Shown here in pieces: positions 1 through 8,139 of a stretch of DNA of 64,000 nt. The stretch is from Malaciobacter molluscorum LMG 25693 (lineage in GTDB: Bacteria > Campylobacterota > Campylobacteria > Campylobacterales > Arcobacteraceae), in the NCBI RefSeq assembly GCF_003544935.1, contig NZ_CP032098.1, positions 1,116,001 to 1,180,000 of the forward strand, given 5' to 3'. A model generated the notes under the pieces. It was not told where the DNA came from. It searched no databases and worked only from the letters and a program-made list of their open reading frames with translations. How positions within the stretch are numbered: position 1 is the stretch's first letter; each line of letters opens with the position of its first letter. Both the position numbers and the translations under genes were made by a program.

Positions 1-628
1 ACGATTTTTTTGTTTGATTTGGAAGATTAAATATCAAATCAAGATTTGTAATAGGTAAAATACCTTGAATTTTTTTTATTTTATTAATTAATGTATCTTT
101 ATCTCCAAATCTATCAAATCTACTTAATTCTTTTAATATATCATTATCAAAACTTTGAATACCTATTGATAATCTTTTTACTAAACCTTTTAGATTATTT
201 ATTGTAGTAGGTTTTATGTGATTTGGATCAGTTTCACATGATATATCTTCTACTTTGAAAATATTTTTAAGAAGTTTTAGAGTTTTAATAATTTCTTCTT
301 CATGTATTAAAGGACTTCCTCCTCCAATATAAATTGAGTCAATTTTAATATCATAATTTTTTAAAATATGTATCTCTTTTCTCAAGTTTTCAAAATATTT
401 TACAGCTTTTTTTTCATCATATTTATATTTATGAAATGTGCAGAATGGACATAAATTGTCACAAAATGGAATATGAATATATAATAAATAAGAAGCATCT
501 TTTTTTAAATGATTAAATTTATTATCTTTATTTGATGTTTTAACTATTTTTACTGATGAGTCAAATGTTTTATTTATAATACTATTTACTATATTATTTA
601 TTATTACATCTTTTATATTATTAATCAT
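1..628 (-). CDS. Radical SAM protein, HemN/HemW-like (partial, 3' end outside window)
   Basis: About 209 N-terminal residues are visible, running off the left edge with no stop. The radical SAM cluster motif CDNLCPFC (Cys56, Cys60, Cys63) follows a LYIHIPF strand, as in coproporphyrinogen dehydrogenase/HemW-like enzymes. GGGSP (SAM binding) and LSIGIQSFD follow in the usual order. The family includes oxygen-independent coproporphyrinogen III oxidase, the haem chaperone HemW and the haem-degrading HutW/ChuW, and the fragment does not decide between them. The ATG at 628 has a good ribosome binding site (AAGGAG, 7 bases upstream). The gene is divergent from psrA and shares an intergenic region with mirrored operator-like repeats. 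Confidence 0.8.
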   Translation of the reverse strand, partial: MINNIKDVIINNIVNSIINKTFDSSVKIVKTSNKDNKFNHLKKDASYLLYIHIPFCDNLCPFCTFHKYKYDEKKAVKYFENLRKEIHILKNYDIKIDSIYIGGGSPLIHEEEIIKTLKLLKNIFKVEDISCETDPNHIKPTTINNLKGLVKRLSIGIQSFDNDILKELSRFDRFGDKDTLINKIKKIQGILPITNLDLIFNLPNQTKKS

Positions 629-663
629 CTCTAACTCCTTTTTTTTAATTATAAATTAATTGA

Positions 664-726
664 GTAAATTTAATGTAAATTTAAAAAAAATATTAAGTTT
701 TAAATTGAAATTTACATAAAATTTAC
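664..726. promoter_or_regulatory. Mirrored pairs of 11-bp-spaced repeats between the radical SAM gene and psrA
   Basis: GTAAATTT occurs at 664-671 and 675-682. Its reverse complement AAATTTAC occurs at 708-715 and 719-726. Each pair is spaced exactly 11 bp, one helical turn, as for OmpR/PhoB-family regulators that bind tandem half-sites. Read in the sense of its own gene, each pair is AAATTTAC-N3-AAATTTAC. It lies 45 bases before the psrA start and 35 bases before the divergent gene start. I infer that the OmpR-type regulator at 4651-5313 binds here; the repeats are seen directly, the binding is not. Confidence 0.6.
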
Positions 727-771
727 TTTGAAATATTAAGATTTCTTTAATAATTAAATAAAGGATTCAAA

Positions 772-3063
772 ATGAGTAGTACTTATACAAGAAGAGATTT
801 TCTTAAAACTACTTCTTTTTCTGCAATATTGGCAGGTACATCTTGTATGGCGGGTAAGCTAGGCTCTCTAGATACTCCTATGTTTGATGATATAAATAAA
901 ACTGTTAATACATATTGCGAAATGTGTAGTAGTAGATGCCAGGTTGAAGCTAAAGTAAAAAAAGGAAAAGTTACTTTTATCCAAGGTAACTCACATTCAA
1001 AAGGAATGAATACTTCAATCTGTGCAAGGGGTGCTTCAGGTCATTCTCAATTATATGATGAACAAAGATTAGTAAAACCACTTATTAGAGTTGGTAAACG
1101 TGGTGAAGATAAATGGATGGCTGTTTCATATGAAGAGGCTTTTAATTTTATATCTGAAAAATTAAGTAAAATTAAAAAAGAGTATGGAGCAAAATCTGTG
1201 CTATTTTCTGCAAAAACAGGTGAACAATTTAATCATTTAGCAACTTTTACAAGTCTATTTGGTAGTCCTAATCTATTTTCACATGTATCAACTTGTCCTA
1301 TTACATATAAAGTCGCATTTCATCATACTTATGGAGCTGGATTAAAAAGAGATTTTTCAAACTCTAAGTATATATTAAATTTTGGACATAATTTATTTGA
1401 AGGAATTGCAGTTAGTAAAACAAAAAAATTTGCTAAAGCTGTAAATAAAGATAGTTGTAAATTAGTTGTTCTAGAACCAAGATTTTCAATAGTTGCATCA
1501 AAAGCTGATGAATGGCATAGTGTAAAACCAGGTACTGATTTAGCTTTTGTTTTATCATTAATTCATGTTTGGTTACGAGATGGAAAATATGACAAAGAGT
1601 TTGTGAAAAATTATACAGTAGGAATTGAGCAATTAATAGAAAGTACAAAAACAACAACACCTAAATGGCAAGAAAAAATTACTGGAATAAAAGCTGAAGT
1701 TGTTGAGAGAATTGCAAATGAGATTTATGCAGCAGCTCCTTCATGTATTATTGACTGGGGTCATAAAACAACAACAGGTCAAAGTGAATTTCAAAGAACA
1801 AGAGCAATTTTGGTTGCAAATGCTTTAATGGGAAATTTAGAAAAAGAGGGTGGTTTATTTTTTGGTAAAAAAGCAAAAACAGTAAATAAAATTGCAAATA
1901 TGAATATTGCTCCTACAATTTCAAATCCTGATAAACATATAAAAATTGTAAAAGATCTAAGAATAGATAGAGCAAGTCAAAAAGGTGATAATATTTTTGT
2001 TTCAAGAAAATATGGTGTATTAATGGATATTCCTGATGCAATTTTGTCAAAAAAACCTTATGAAGTTAAAGCTTGGGTTATGACAAGAACAAATCCTTTA
2101 ATTACTGTTGCAAATCCTGAAAAAATGAAAGAGGCAATGAATAAATTAGATTTAATTGTTGTAAATGATGTTTATATGTCAGAAACTGCTCAAATAGCAG
2201 ATGTTGTTCTTCCTGAAGCTACATATTTAGAAAGAGATGAAGGAATTCAAGATATTTCTTCTAAAGCACCTGCATATATGATGAGAAATAAAGTAGTTGA
2301 ACCAATAAATAAAACATTGACTAGTTATGAAATTTTTAGAACTTTAGCTAAAAAAATGAATATTGATTCTAAATATAAATGGGATAATATAAATAGTTAT
2401 AGAGCTCATCAAGCAAGTGGTAATATAAAATTATTGGAAAAATTAGCAAAAGATGGATATGTTTCTTTTGGTATTCCTTCTTTACTTTATAGAGAAAAAT
2501 CTTATGTTGATAAATTTGTAGAAAAATATCCTAGTGCATCATCAAATTTGGATGAAAATGGATTATTTACTAAGATGATTAAATTTAAAACTCCTAGTGG
2601 AAAAATAGAGATTTTTTCTCAAACAATTGAAGATGCATTTCCTGGATATGGTGTTCCTGCAAATCATGATATGGATGTACAAAAAGGGTATCCATATATT
2701 ATTACTTCTGGTAAAACAGCAATCCATACAAATGGACATACTCAAAATATTCCATATTTGAATATGTTAATGAGTGATAATCCAGTATGGATAAATCCAA
2801 TTACTGCAAAAAAAGAGAATCTTAAAAATGGAGATAAAATCTTTTTAGAAAATAGTGTTGGTAAAGAAAAAGCAACTGTATTTATTACAGAGGGTATAAG
2901 ACCAGATACTTTATTTGTTTATATGGGATTTGGTAGAGATTCAAAAGAATTAAAAAGAGCTGATGGTAAAGGTACATGTCAATCAAAATTATTGCCTTTA
3001 GATAAAGGCCCAGTATGTTCAACAATGATTACAAATACTGGTGTAAAAATCACTAGAGCTTAA
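772..3063 (+). CDS. psrA: Polysulfide/thiosulfate reductase catalytic subunit A (molybdopterin, Tat-exported)
   Basis: Catalytic subunit of a periplasm-facing polysulfide (or thiosulfate) reductase of the Mo-bisMGD oxidoreductase family, which reduces sulfur compounds with electrons from the quinone pool. A twin-arginine signal with RRDFLK at residues 7-12 directs export of the folded protein. The N-terminal [4Fe-4S] motif uses Cys49, Cys52, Cys56 and Cys84. Cys175 in HVSTCP is the expected molybdenum ligand. A molybdopterin-dinucleotide-binding domain ends the protein. Its 763 residues match the size of Wolinella succinogenes PsrA. psrB follows 10 bases later. Thiosulfate (PhsA) and polysulfide (PsrA) specificity cannot be separated by sequence reading alone. 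Confidence 0.9.
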   Translation: MSSTYTRRDFLKTTSFSAILAGTSCMAGKLGSLDTPMFDDINKTVNTYCEMCSSRCQVEAKVKKGKVTFIQGNSHSKGMNTSICARGASGHSQLYDEQRLVKPLIRVGKRGEDKWMAVSYEEAFNFISEKLSKIKKEYGAKSVLFSAKTGEQFNHLATFTSLFGSPNLFSHVSTCPITYKVAFHHTYGAGLKRDFSNSKYILNFGHNLFEGIAVSKTKKFAKAVNKDSCKLVVLEPRFSIVASKADEWHSVKPGTDLAFVLSLIHVWLRDGKYDKEFVKNYTVGIEQLIESTKTTTPKWQEKITGIKAEVVERIANEIYAAAPSCIIDWGHKTTTGQSEFQRTRAILVANALMGNLEKEGGLFFGKKAKTVNKIANMNIAPTISNPDKHIKIVKDLRIDRASQKGDNIFVSRKYGVLMDIPDAILSKKPYEVKAWVMTRTNPLITVANPEKMKEAMNKLDLIVVNDVYMSETAQIADVVLPEATYLERDEGIQDISSKAPAYMMRNKVVEPINKTLTSYEIFRTLAKKMNIDSKYKWDNINSYRAHQASGNIKLLEKLAKDGYVSFGIPSLLYREKSYVDKFVEKYPSASSNLDENGLFTKMIKFKTPSGKIEIFSQTIEDAFPGYGVPANHDMDVQKGYPYIITSGKTAIHTNGHTQNIPYLNMLMSDNPVWINPITAKKENLKNGDKIFLENSVGKEKATVFITEGIRPDTLFVYMGFGRDSKELKRADGKGTCQSKLLPLDKGPVCSTMITNTGVKITRA

Positions 3064-3073
3064 AGGGTTTATT

Positions 3074-3643
3074 ATGAAAAAGAAATTTAGAATGATACAT
3101 GATGAGAATTTATGTATAGGTTGTCAAGCATGTAGTGTTGCATGTAGAAGTGAAAATGATGTACCTGATAATGTATTTAGAATGCAAGTTCAAATTGAAA
3201 CTAAAGGAATATTTCCTGATTTAAAAATGAATATGCAAAGACACTCTTGTGTAATGTGTGAAGATGCACCATGTGTAACTGTTTGTCCTACAGGGGCATC
3301 ATTTCAAACAAAAGATGGACTTGTTCAAATTGATCATAGATTATGTGTCTCTTGTAAATATTGTGTTGTTGCATGTCCTTATGATGCTAGATTTATGAAT
3401 CCAATAACAAAAAATATAGAGAAATGTACTTTTTGTTACTCTAATAGAGTTTCTAAAGGATTAGAACCTGCATGTGTGACAGTTTGTCCAACTGATGCAT
3501 TAGTATTTGGTGATATAAATGATACAACTTCAGAAGTATATAAAAAAGCAAAAGAGAGTAATCTTTTATATCCTAAAGCTAACTTAGGAACTAAACCAAA
3601 AGTTGCATTTGTTCCTAATAAAAAAGGAGTAAGTTATGAATAA
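3074..3643 (+). CDS. psrB: Polysulfide/thiosulfate reductase iron-sulfur subunit B
   Basis: Electron-transfer subunit that carries electrons from the membrane subunit PsrC to the molybdenum site of PsrA. Four cysteine clusters are visible in order: CIGCQACSVAC, CVMC with CVTVCP, CVSCKYCVVACP, and CTFC with CVTVCP. These are the signature of a four-[4Fe-4S] ferredoxin of the DmsB/PsrB type. The length (189 residues) is typical. It has no signal peptide of its own, so it is presumably exported with PsrA by the Tat system. It overlaps psrC by 8 bases, which suggests translational coupling. Confidence 0.9.
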   Translation: MKKKFRMIHDENLCIGCQACSVACRSENDVPDNVFRMQVQIETKGIFPDLKMNMQRHSCVMCEDAPCVTVCPTGASFQTKDGLVQIDHRLCVSCKYCVVACPYDARFMNPITKNIEKCTFCYSNRVSKGLEPACVTVCPTDALVFGDINDTTSEVYKKAKESNLLYPKANLGTKPKVAFVPNKKGVSYE

Positions 3644-4610
3644 TGTATGGGGAAGTATGGCTCAGTATGATGTAATAAACTGGCCGTGGCCAATTGCTGT
3701 TTATCTTTTTTTAGCAGGAGCTAGTGCAGGTTCTATTATTATTGCTTTATTAGTAAAATGGAATAGACATGATAAAGAAGTAGCAACAATTTGGGATGCG
3801 ATGGTAAAAGCGGGTGCCTTAATATCACCTTTAACAATTATTGTTGGTTTAATTTTATTGATTTTAGATTTAGGTAAACCTTTATCTTTTTATTGGTTAT
3901 TAATTAGTTATAATTTTGAATCGGTTATGACATTAGGTGTAATTGCATTATTTTTATATACACCTTTATCATTAGTTTTTACTGCACTTATTTTTGAGGA
4001 TGTAATCAAAAAAAATGCATTATTATCAATAATTTATCCAGTGGTTAATTATGTAAAATCATATTCAAAATATGCAAAAAAAATAGAGTATGTATTATTC
4101 TTTTTAGCATTAATAGTAGGAGCATATACAGGATTTTTATTATCAGCAAATATGAGTATTCCTATGTGGAACTCTCCTATATTACCAATTTTATTTTTAG
4201 CTTCTGGAATTTCAGCAGGAATTGCAGGAAATATATTAGTTGGAATGTTATTTTTCAAAAGTAGTATAAATAAAGAGAGTATAAAATATCTTTTAATGTT
4301 AGATTTAAGAGTTATTATGCTTGAGATACCTCTTTTATGTTTACTTTTTATAGGAATGTTTTATTCTGGTGGTGCTGCAAAAGTTTCTGCTATGCAAGCT
4401 TTAAGTGTTGGAAATTGGGCTTTAGTTTTTTGGGTTGGAGTAATTGCTGTTGGATTAGTTGCACCTGTAGTAATTGCATTAACAGCATTAAAAAATCATG
4501 ATTATAAAGTTAAATTTATTTTATTTAATTCTATAGTTGTATTAATTGGAGTTATACTTCTTAGATTTTATATTGTTTATGCAGGTCAAATTTTTACGGG
4601 AGCAATATAA
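3636..4610 (+). CDS. psrC: Polysulfide/thiosulfate reductase membrane subunit C (NrfD family)
   Basis: Membrane anchor and quinol-oxidising subunit of the Psr/Phs complex. The 324 residues form about eight to nine hydrophobic helices and begin with the conserved NrfD-type stretch including WPWPIAVYLFLAG. The sequence around residue 70 (ILLILDLGKP) is also typical of NrfD/PsrC. The start overlaps the psrB stop, so the three subunits are one operon. A strong hairpin lies directly after the stop, separating the structural genes from the regulatory genes. Confidence 0.9.
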   Translation: MNNVWGSMAQYDVINWPWPIAVYLFLAGASAGSIIIALLVKWNRHDKEVATIWDAMVKAGALISPLTIIVGLILLILDLGKPLSFYWLLISYNFESVMTLGVIALFLYTPLSLVFTALIFEDVIKKNALLSIIYPVVNYVKSYSKYAKKIEYVLFFLALIVGAYTGFLLSANMSIPMWNSPILPILFLASGISAGIAGNILVGMLFFKSSINKESIKYLLMLDLRVIMLEIPLLCLLFIGMFYSGGAAKVSAMQALSVGNWALVFWVGVIAVGLVAPVVIALTALKNHDYKVKFILFNSIVVLIGVILLRFYIVYAGQIFTGAI

Positions 4611-4637
4611 TTAGAGGGATTTTTAATCTCTCTAATT
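4609..4637 (+). terminator. Hairpin between psrC and the response regulator gene
   Basis: Nearly perfect 13-bp stem: AATTAGAGGGATT pairs with AATCTCTCTAATT across a TTT loop, with one G-T pair. There is no long T-tract after it, so it may be a partial terminator or an RNA-stability element that lowers expression of the downstream regulator relative to psrABC. The regulator ATG lies 14 bases after the stem. Confidence 0.6.
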
Positions 4638-4650
4638 GTATACTAAATGT

Positions 4651-5313
4651 ATGAAAATATTACTTTTAGAAGATGATTATAATTATAATGAAAGTATAAA
4701 AGAGTATCTAGAAGATAGAGGTTTTATTGTAGATAGTTTTTATGATGGACAATCTGCATTAGAGGCAATTGTTGAAAATAAATACTATCTTGCAATATTA
4801 GATATAAAAGTGCCAAAATTAAATGGACATGAAGTTATAAAATATCTAAAAGATATAAATGATAAAACTCCAATAATTATAACTACTTCGTTAGTTGATA
4901 TAGATAATATAACAATTGGTTATCAATTAGGTTGTAAAGATTATTTAAAAAAACCATTTGAATTAAAAGAGTTAGAGTTAAGAATAAATACAATTTTAGA
5001 AACTCAATATAATATAAATACAAAAAAGATTAAACATTTAGAAAATAATTACTCTTTTGATATATCAAATAGATTATTGAAATATAGTAATGAAGTAATT
5101 GATTTAAGTGTAAAAGAAAAAGAACTTGTAGAGTTTTTAGTTAGTAATTCAAATACTTATTGTGATATTGAAACTATAAGAGAAAATGTATGGGAAGGTA
5201 AAGAGATAAACCATGCAGATATAAGAATGTATATAAGAAAAATAAGATTAAAAACTTATAAAGGTTTTATAGTTTCTCATAGAGGTTTAGGATATAAAAT
5301 TGTCGTTTCCTAG
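4651..5313 (+). CDS. OmpR-family response regulator, likely regulator of psrABC
   Basis: DNA-binding response regulator of 220 residues. The receiver domain has the acidic pair ED at residues 7-8, the phospho-acceptor Asp51 in LAILDIKVP and the conserved Lys of KKPF. A winged-helix output domain ends in the typical SHRGLGYKI. An upstream TTG (4636) would lie in the psrC hairpin, so the ATG at 4651 is preferred. It overlaps the kinase gene. Position behind psrABC and the 11-bp repeats before psrA suggest that it controls sulfur respiration; that is inference. Confidence 0.85.
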   Translation: MKILLLEDDYNYNESIKEYLEDRGFIVDSFYDGQSALEAIVENKYYLAILDIKVPKLNGHEVIKYLKDINDKTPIIITTSLVDIDNITIGYQLGCKDYLKKPFELKELELRINTILETQYNINTKKIKHLENNYSFDISNRLLKYSNEVIDLSVKEKELVEFLVSNSNTYCDIETIRENVWEGKEINHADIRMYIRKIRLKTYKGFIVSHRGLGYKIVVS

Positions 5314-6466
5314 TAATGAAAAAAAACTTGCTTATTTTTATACTTTTTTATTGATGATTTTATTCTCAATACCTGTATATTTTACATTAAGTTATGCATT
5401 TGAAAATGAGTTAATAGTAAAGCAAATGGAACTTGAAAACTATGCAAATGAATTAGAAAAAAATATTCATTCTGAAAAAATAGGATTTGCAAGAAGTGTG
5501 AAAGTTAAGTTTGCTTTATTTAATAAAAATCAAAAAGCTCAAACTTACAATTTATCAAAAAAATTAGAAAATTATGAATTTAATATATATAAAAGTTATC
5601 CTTATTTATATTATAGAAAAGATATAGGAAATAATATTTATAATATTTCTTATATCATTTGTGAAATACAATTAGATTATTCTAAAATTCTATTATTGGC
5701 TACAATACTATTTTTTATTATTTTAATAAATATTTATATATTAAATAAAAGTATTATTAAAAATATTTCAAGGCCTTATGAAGTAATGCAAAAATATACA
5801 AATATTTTATTTAATGATACTATGCATGAGTTAAAAACTCCACTTGGTATCATAAATATTAATTTAGATTTATTATCTAGAAAAATAGGAACTTCTAAAC
5901 ATATTCAACGAATGAAAATAGCATTAAAACAAATACAAATTAATTATGAGTCAATAGAATATTATATAAAAAATAAGAGAGTATCTTATCCTAAAGATAA
6001 AATAGATTTATCATCTTATTTAAATTCAAGAATAGACTTTTTTGAAGATATCGCAAATTCTAAATTTATTAATATAAATGTCTATATTCAAGATAATATA
6101 TTTATTTTTATGAATATATTAGAATTGCAAAGAATAGTTGATAATACTTTAATAAATGCAATAAAATACTCTAAACCAAATAGTAAAATTGATATAACAC
6201 TTATTTCTACACTTGATAAATGTTTATTATCTATTAAAGATTATGGATGTGGTATAAAAGATGTAAAAAATGTATTTAAACGTTTTTCAAGAGAAGACCA
6301 AACACAAGGTGGTTTTGGGTTAGGATTAAATATAATTAAAAATATTTGTGATAAAAATAATATAGTTATTGAATTAAAATCAAAAGAAGATGAAGGCTCA
6401 AATTTCACATATATTTTTGAACTTTATAAGATAAAATTTTTAGATAGAATAGAAGATGAAAAATAG
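5300..6466 (+). CDS. Sensor histidine kinase, partner of the psr-linked regulator
   Basis: Membrane histidine kinase of 388 residues. There are two transmembrane helices (about 10-33 and 129-149) around a periplasmic loop of only about 95 residues. The phosphoacceptor is His176 in MHELKTPLG, followed by N-, G1- (DYGCGIKD) and G2-like (GFGLGLNI) ATP-binding boxes. The TTG start at 5300 overlaps the regulator gene by 14 bases. AGGA lies 7 bases upstream, and no ATG lies before the first helix. The stop overlaps the next gene by 11 bases. All three regulatory genes are probably coupled. Confidence 0.85.
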   Translation: MSFPSNEKKLAYFYTFLLMILFSIPVYFTLSYAFENELIVKQMELENYANELEKNIHSEKIGFARSVKVKFALFNKNQKAQTYNLSKKLENYEFNIYKSYPYLYYRKDIGNNIYNISYIICEIQLDYSKILLLATILFFIILINIYILNKSIIKNISRPYEVMQKYTNILFNDTMHELKTPLGIININLDLLSRKIGTSKHIQRMKIALKQIQINYESIEYYIKNKRVSYPKDKIDLSSYLNSRIDFFEDIANSKFININVYIQDNIFIFMNILELQRIVDNTLINAIKYSKPNSKIDITLISTLDKCLLSIKDYGCGIKDVKNVFKRFSREDQTQGGFGLGLNIIKNICDKNNIVIELKSKEDEGSNFTYIFELYKIKFLDRIEDEK

Positions 6467-7274
6467 AAATATTATAGGTATTATTCTTATTGTACTTTTT
6501 AGTGCTTCAACATTAATTTGGGTATTTAATAATTATTTAACATCTCAAAAAAAACAAAAAGATGAAAAAATAATAGATTTATATCTTGGTGAATTATCAG
6601 GATTAATAAATAAAAATAAAAATTTAGTATTAACAGCTTCTGTTCTTCTTGCAAAAGATGAAAGCATAAAGAAATGTCTAAAAACAGATAATCAAAATAG
6701 TTGTTTTAAATATTTAATAAAATCAAAACAAGGATTATTAAATACTCAAATTTTTGATAATCTTAAAATACATGTTCATGATAAAGATTTAAAAAGTTTT
6801 TTTAGATTATGGGATCCTAAAAAAGAAAGAGATTCTTTGAAATCTTTTAGATACTCTTTGTCTATAGTAAAAGAAGAAAAAAGATCAATTTCATGCATTG
6901 AAATAGGGCGATATTCTATGTTAATAAGAGGAATTACCCCTGTTTTTGATGAAGATAAGTATATTGGATCAATAGAAGCAATAACTAACTTTGATTCAAT
7001 TATAAAACATTTTAGACAACAAAATATAAGTCTTTATATTTTGATGAAAAATAAATATAAAAATATCGCATCAAAGATAGATTTTAACAATGAACAAAAA
7101 TTAAAAAATTATATACTATTAAATCAAACAAATAAAAATATCTCTTTTTTGTATGATTTGAAATTAGATGGTACAAATTATGAAAAAAAAGGATCTTTTT
7201 ATTTAGTTAGTACACCAATTTATGATATAAGAAAAACAATAATTGGATATTATGTCCTTAAATTATATTTATAA
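6456..7274 (+). CDS. Membrane-anchored Cache-type sensor protein without output domain
   Basis: 272 residues with one N-terminal transmembrane helix (about 5-27) and then a periplasmic region that fills the protein. The stretch including KIHVHDKD, SFFRLWDP, SCIEIGRY and RGITPV resembles the double-Cache ligand-binding region found in chemoreceptors and kinases. No kinase, HAMP or methyl-accepting domain follows. The gene overlaps the histidine kinase gene, so the protein is probably a separate ligand-sensing subunit of the same signalling unit. Its ligand is unknown; a sulfur oxyanion or polysulfide would fit the psr context. Confidence 0.65.
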   Translation: MKNRNIIGIILIVLFSASTLIWVFNNYLTSQKKQKDEKIIDLYLGELSGLINKNKNLVLTASVLLAKDESIKKCLKTDNQNSCFKYLIKSKQGLLNTQIFDNLKIHVHDKDLKSFFRLWDPKKERDSLKSFRYSLSIVKEEKRSISCIEIGRYSMLIRGITPVFDEDKYIGSIEAITNFDSIIKHFRQQNISLYILMKNKYKNIASKIDFNNEQKLKNYILLNQTNKNISFLYDLKLDGTNYEKKGSFYLVSTPIYDIRKTIIGYYVLKLYL

Positions 7275-7276
7275 AA

Positions 7277-8086
7277 TTAATATAAAATTTTATAATTAAC
7301 ATATATTCTTATCTTTGTTTTTTCTTTTGGTCTAGGATAGTCTTTATATGCAGTTTCTACAGTTTCTTTTGTATTTTTATCTAATGTTGAATAACTAGAT
7401 GAATTGATTATTTTCATATCACTTATATCCCCATTTGGATATAAATAAAATTCAATTACATTCATTCCTTCTTGTTTTGTTCTAACTGCAATTCTAGGAT
7501 ATCCTCTTTTATAAAGATAATTTTGTGTAATTCTTCCTATACTTTTTAAATTATTTTGTAAAAACTCTTTTTGTACTTTTGTGAATTTGTCATACTCTTT
7601 TCCATATAATTTAATATAACTTTTTGTTTCATTATCTAATAACTCTTTATCTAATACTTGGTTTGACAATAAAAAGTTTTCTAAAGGGTCTGATTTTACA
7701 CTTCTTTTTTGTTGTTCTTGGATTTGTTTATCTACTTTTTTTAATTGTTGTTTTTTTTCAACTACTTTTTTTTCTTTTTCTTTAGTTATTGGAATTACTT
7801 TTTTTGTTCTTTTCTTTTGAGGAAGAATCTTTTTATTAACTTTTGTATATTCTTTTTGTTGTTTTTGTTCTGTTTTATTTGTTGAATCGATAGTTTTTGG
7901 TTTTTGTTGTGATTGAATAGGTTTAGATTTTTTTAATCTAACAAAAGTTAAAGAACTCTTATTTGAATTTGGTTTTAATCTATTTTCTTGTATAAAGTTC
8001 TCTTGTTTTTTTTGCACTTTATAATTATATAAAAAAAGAATATGTATAGTAATAGATAAAATAAAAGCAAATATAATCGTTTTCAT
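7277..8086 (-). CDS. TonB-like protein with C-terminal TonB domain
   Basis: 269 residues from the ATG at 8086. The layout is an N-terminal membrane helix (MKTIIFAFILSITIHILFLY), a long Lys/Gln-rich spacer (about residues 25-165), and a C-terminal TonB-type domain with GYPRIAVR, EFYLYPNGDISDMKI and a final YVNYKIL strand. TonB proteins transmit proton-motive energy from ExbB/ExbD to outer-membrane transporters. No exbBD is next to it. A longer reading to 8206 would cover the hemL start and its promoter, so it is rejected. It converges with the sensor gene, with 2 bases between stops. Confidence 0.75.
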   Translation of the reverse strand: MKTIIFAFILSITIHILFLYNYKVQKKQENFIQENRLKPNSNKSSLTFVRLKKSKPIQSQQKPKTIDSTNKTEQKQQKEYTKVNKKILPQKKRTKKVIPITKEKEKKVVEKKQQLKKVDKQIQEQQKRSVKSDPLENFLLSNQVLDKELLDNETKSYIKLYGKEYDKFTKVQKEFLQNNLKSIGRITQNYLYKRGYPRIAVRTKQEGMNVIEFYLYPNGDISDMKIINSSSYSTLDKNTKETVETAYKDYPRPKEKTKIRIYVNYKILY

Positions 8087-8099
8087 AACGGGATTATAG

Positions 8100-8105
8100 T
8101 ATAAT
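8100..8105 (+). promoter_or_regulatory. Predicted -10 box for hemL
   Basis: TATAAT lies 35 bases upstream of the hemL ATG, in the short gap between the divergent TonB-like gene and hemL. No clear -35 box is visible, which is usual for sigma-70 promoters of Campylobacterota. Confidence 0.5.
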
Positions 8106-8139
8106 GAAGCTTTTAAATTTAACAAAGATAGGATATTAA

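Noticed and set aside
772-4610. Tetrathionate reductase (TtrABC) as the identity of the operon.
   Set aside because: Catalytic subunit length (763), order A-B-C and NrfD-type membrane subunit fit Psr/Phs; TtrA is much longer.
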